Shown one piece after another: positions 44,836-45,848 of a DNA stretch of 45,848 bases. The first letter of the stretch is position 1. Each line of letters starts with the position of its first letter. Source of the DNA: Priapulus caudatus (Eukaryota; Priapulida; Priapulimorpha; Priapulimorphida; Priapulidae); contig NW_014577964.1 of the NCBI RefSeq assembly GCF_000485595.1, positions 63,238 to 109,085 on the forward strand, written 5' to 3'. The translations under genes were made by a program, and so were the position numbers. The notes under the pieces are model-generated. The model was not told the DNA's origin, ran no database searches, and saw only the letters and a program-made list of their open reading frames with translations.

Positions 44836-45240
44836 TCGTGCCCGTGGCCTTGTATCAAGGTCGCGTTGTGGTTAGTTACTTGGTTCAGATCCCATTGAGT
44901 TCAAGGTCGTGGTTCGGGTCGTGTTAAGGTCAACCTTGTGGTTTTATTTATGTCTTATTGACGTCAGGGTTGAGGTTTGGGTCGTACTAAGGTCACGTGC
45001 GCTATTAGTTAGTGTCAACGCCAAGCCTATGGTTTAATTCGTGTTAATAGCAACAGCCTTGTGATTTGGGTCGTGTTGAAGTCAACCTTGTGATTTAGCC
45101 TTTAGGTCAAGTTTGTGGATTCACGTTCTGTTAAGGTCACGCGTATGGTTTTACGTCGTATTGATGAAAGTCTATGGTTTGGGTTCTGTTTGGGCCATGA
45201 TTGTGGTTTTGGTCGTACTGAGGTCAATTTCATGCTTTCG
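44836..45240 (+). repeat. Degenerate ~28-30-bp tandem repeat rich in AAGGTCA
   Basis: About 12-14 imperfect units carry TTGTGGTTTGGGTCGTGTT followed by AAGGTCAACC variants. They are too diverged for an exact period. The AAGGTCA core equals the extended nuclear-receptor half-site, which may be coincidence of the repeat. Confidence 0.7.
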
Positions 45241-45289
45241 GTGGTGGTGCCTTGTGGTCTGTTGCGGGCATGTTTATGGGGAGGTTTAT

Positions 45290-45430
45290 TCCCGGTTGGC
45301 CTACTCCCATTTCGCCTACGGCAAAATTCCCATTTCGCCTACAGCAAAATTCCCAGTTGACCTACACCCATTTCGCCTACTCCCAATTCGTCTACGCTTA
45401 AAATCTACCCCTTTCCCATTTCGTCTACGA
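45290..45430 (+). repeat. CCCATTTCGCCTAC short tandem motif
   Basis: Six or so copies of CCCATTTCGCCTAC, with TTCGTCTAC variants, are separated by GGCAAAATT or ACAGCAAAATT. The spacing is about 14-24 bases. It abuts the preceding tandem repeat through CGGTTGGCCTACT. Confidence 0.8.
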
Positions 45431-45780
45431 TCGGTTTGTTCACTAAATAATCATTTATAAATAATAGAAATTGGTTTTGATTGGCATATATAGACTACAG
45501 GAACCAGAAGCAAAACATAGGTACAAATAATGAGAACACAACTTGTACAATGTACATTGGGAGAGTAGATTATGAGAGTAGACGAGATGGGAGAAGGCCA
45601 ACTGGGATGTTACCGATGGGGAAGCGTATGGTGCAGGTCACTTTGAGGTCAGGTTCGTTTACGTGGCCGTGATGGCGGTGGCATCGGCTTTAGATCTAGC
45701 GTCGTGTGCGATCGTTGCGTGCGTCGTTACGTTGCTTCTGTGGTCAAGGCGGACTCGTGCTGACTGTCGATGACACCGCC
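45431..45780. other. Unassigned stretch, no gene seen
   Basis: A 63-codon frame (45481-45672) is present without features. Nothing else was recognised. Confidence 0.4.
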
Positions 45781-45792
45781 GAGCTGCCGAAA

Positions 45793-45794
<2 letters not shown>

Positions 45795-45848
<54 letters not shown>
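45795..45848. repeat. (CT)n microsatellite at the window edge
   Basis: A CT run continues to the last base of the window. Confidence 0.95.

Overview
The window looks like nuclear DNA of an animal, probably a marine or other non-vertebrate one. Two things point there. There is a spliced terminal exon of the mitochondrial proline-synthesis enzyme P5CS (ALDH18A1) at 31028-31194 on the plus strand. There is also a decayed Ty3/gypsy retroelement of a type common in invertebrate genomes. No bacterial operon, phage or CRISPR structure is present. The species cannot be fixed from this sequence. Most of the window is repeats, and most long open frames are shadows of low-complexity tracts.

Layout, left half. 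Positions 1-4007 and 6813-9935 are the two arms of a large, diverged inverted repeat (IR-1). Its spacer holds a purine-rich GA tract (4050-5122), three units of a 31-bp satellite, and a 1.5-kb block D1 (5206-6690). D1 recurs in direct orientation at 12440-13998, after a 2.1-kb array of the same satellite (10319-12440). A sequencing gap lies at 10151-10175. Next come two minus-strand relics. One is a degenerate copy of an uncharacterised animal protein family with DDTDV and GCD-type motifs (about 14410-16150). The other is a gypsy gag-protease-reverse transcriptase fragment (16640-18955) with a frameshift and a lost protease active-site residue. From 19180 to 20580 there is an array of short palindromes built on AAACC-N-GGTTT.

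Layout, right half. A second and larger inverted repeat (IR-2) has arms of about 21560-28440 and 31650-37870. It mirrors a whole series of microsatellites in reverse order, and each arm carries the same solo LTR. Its loop contains a 30-bp-class minisatellite (29090-30075) and the intact P5CS exon block (copy A, 30076-31340). A second, indel-ridden block (copy B, 36735-38860) overlaps the outer end of the right arm. Copy B lacks a 34-bp MITE seen in copy A but carries a roughly 0.9-kb fold-back insertion. From 39 kb to the end the sequence has CpG-rich GGC repeats, a long CTG/GCT tract, a promoter-like cluster near 43 kb, and two degenerate tandem repeats near 45 kb.

The only confident cellular gene piece is the P5CS terminal exon. 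Three weak exon or promoter candidates are listed with low confidence. Many differences between duplicate blocks are single-base indels. Uncorrected long-read error or false (haplotypic) duplication is therefore a serious alternative to real recent duplication.
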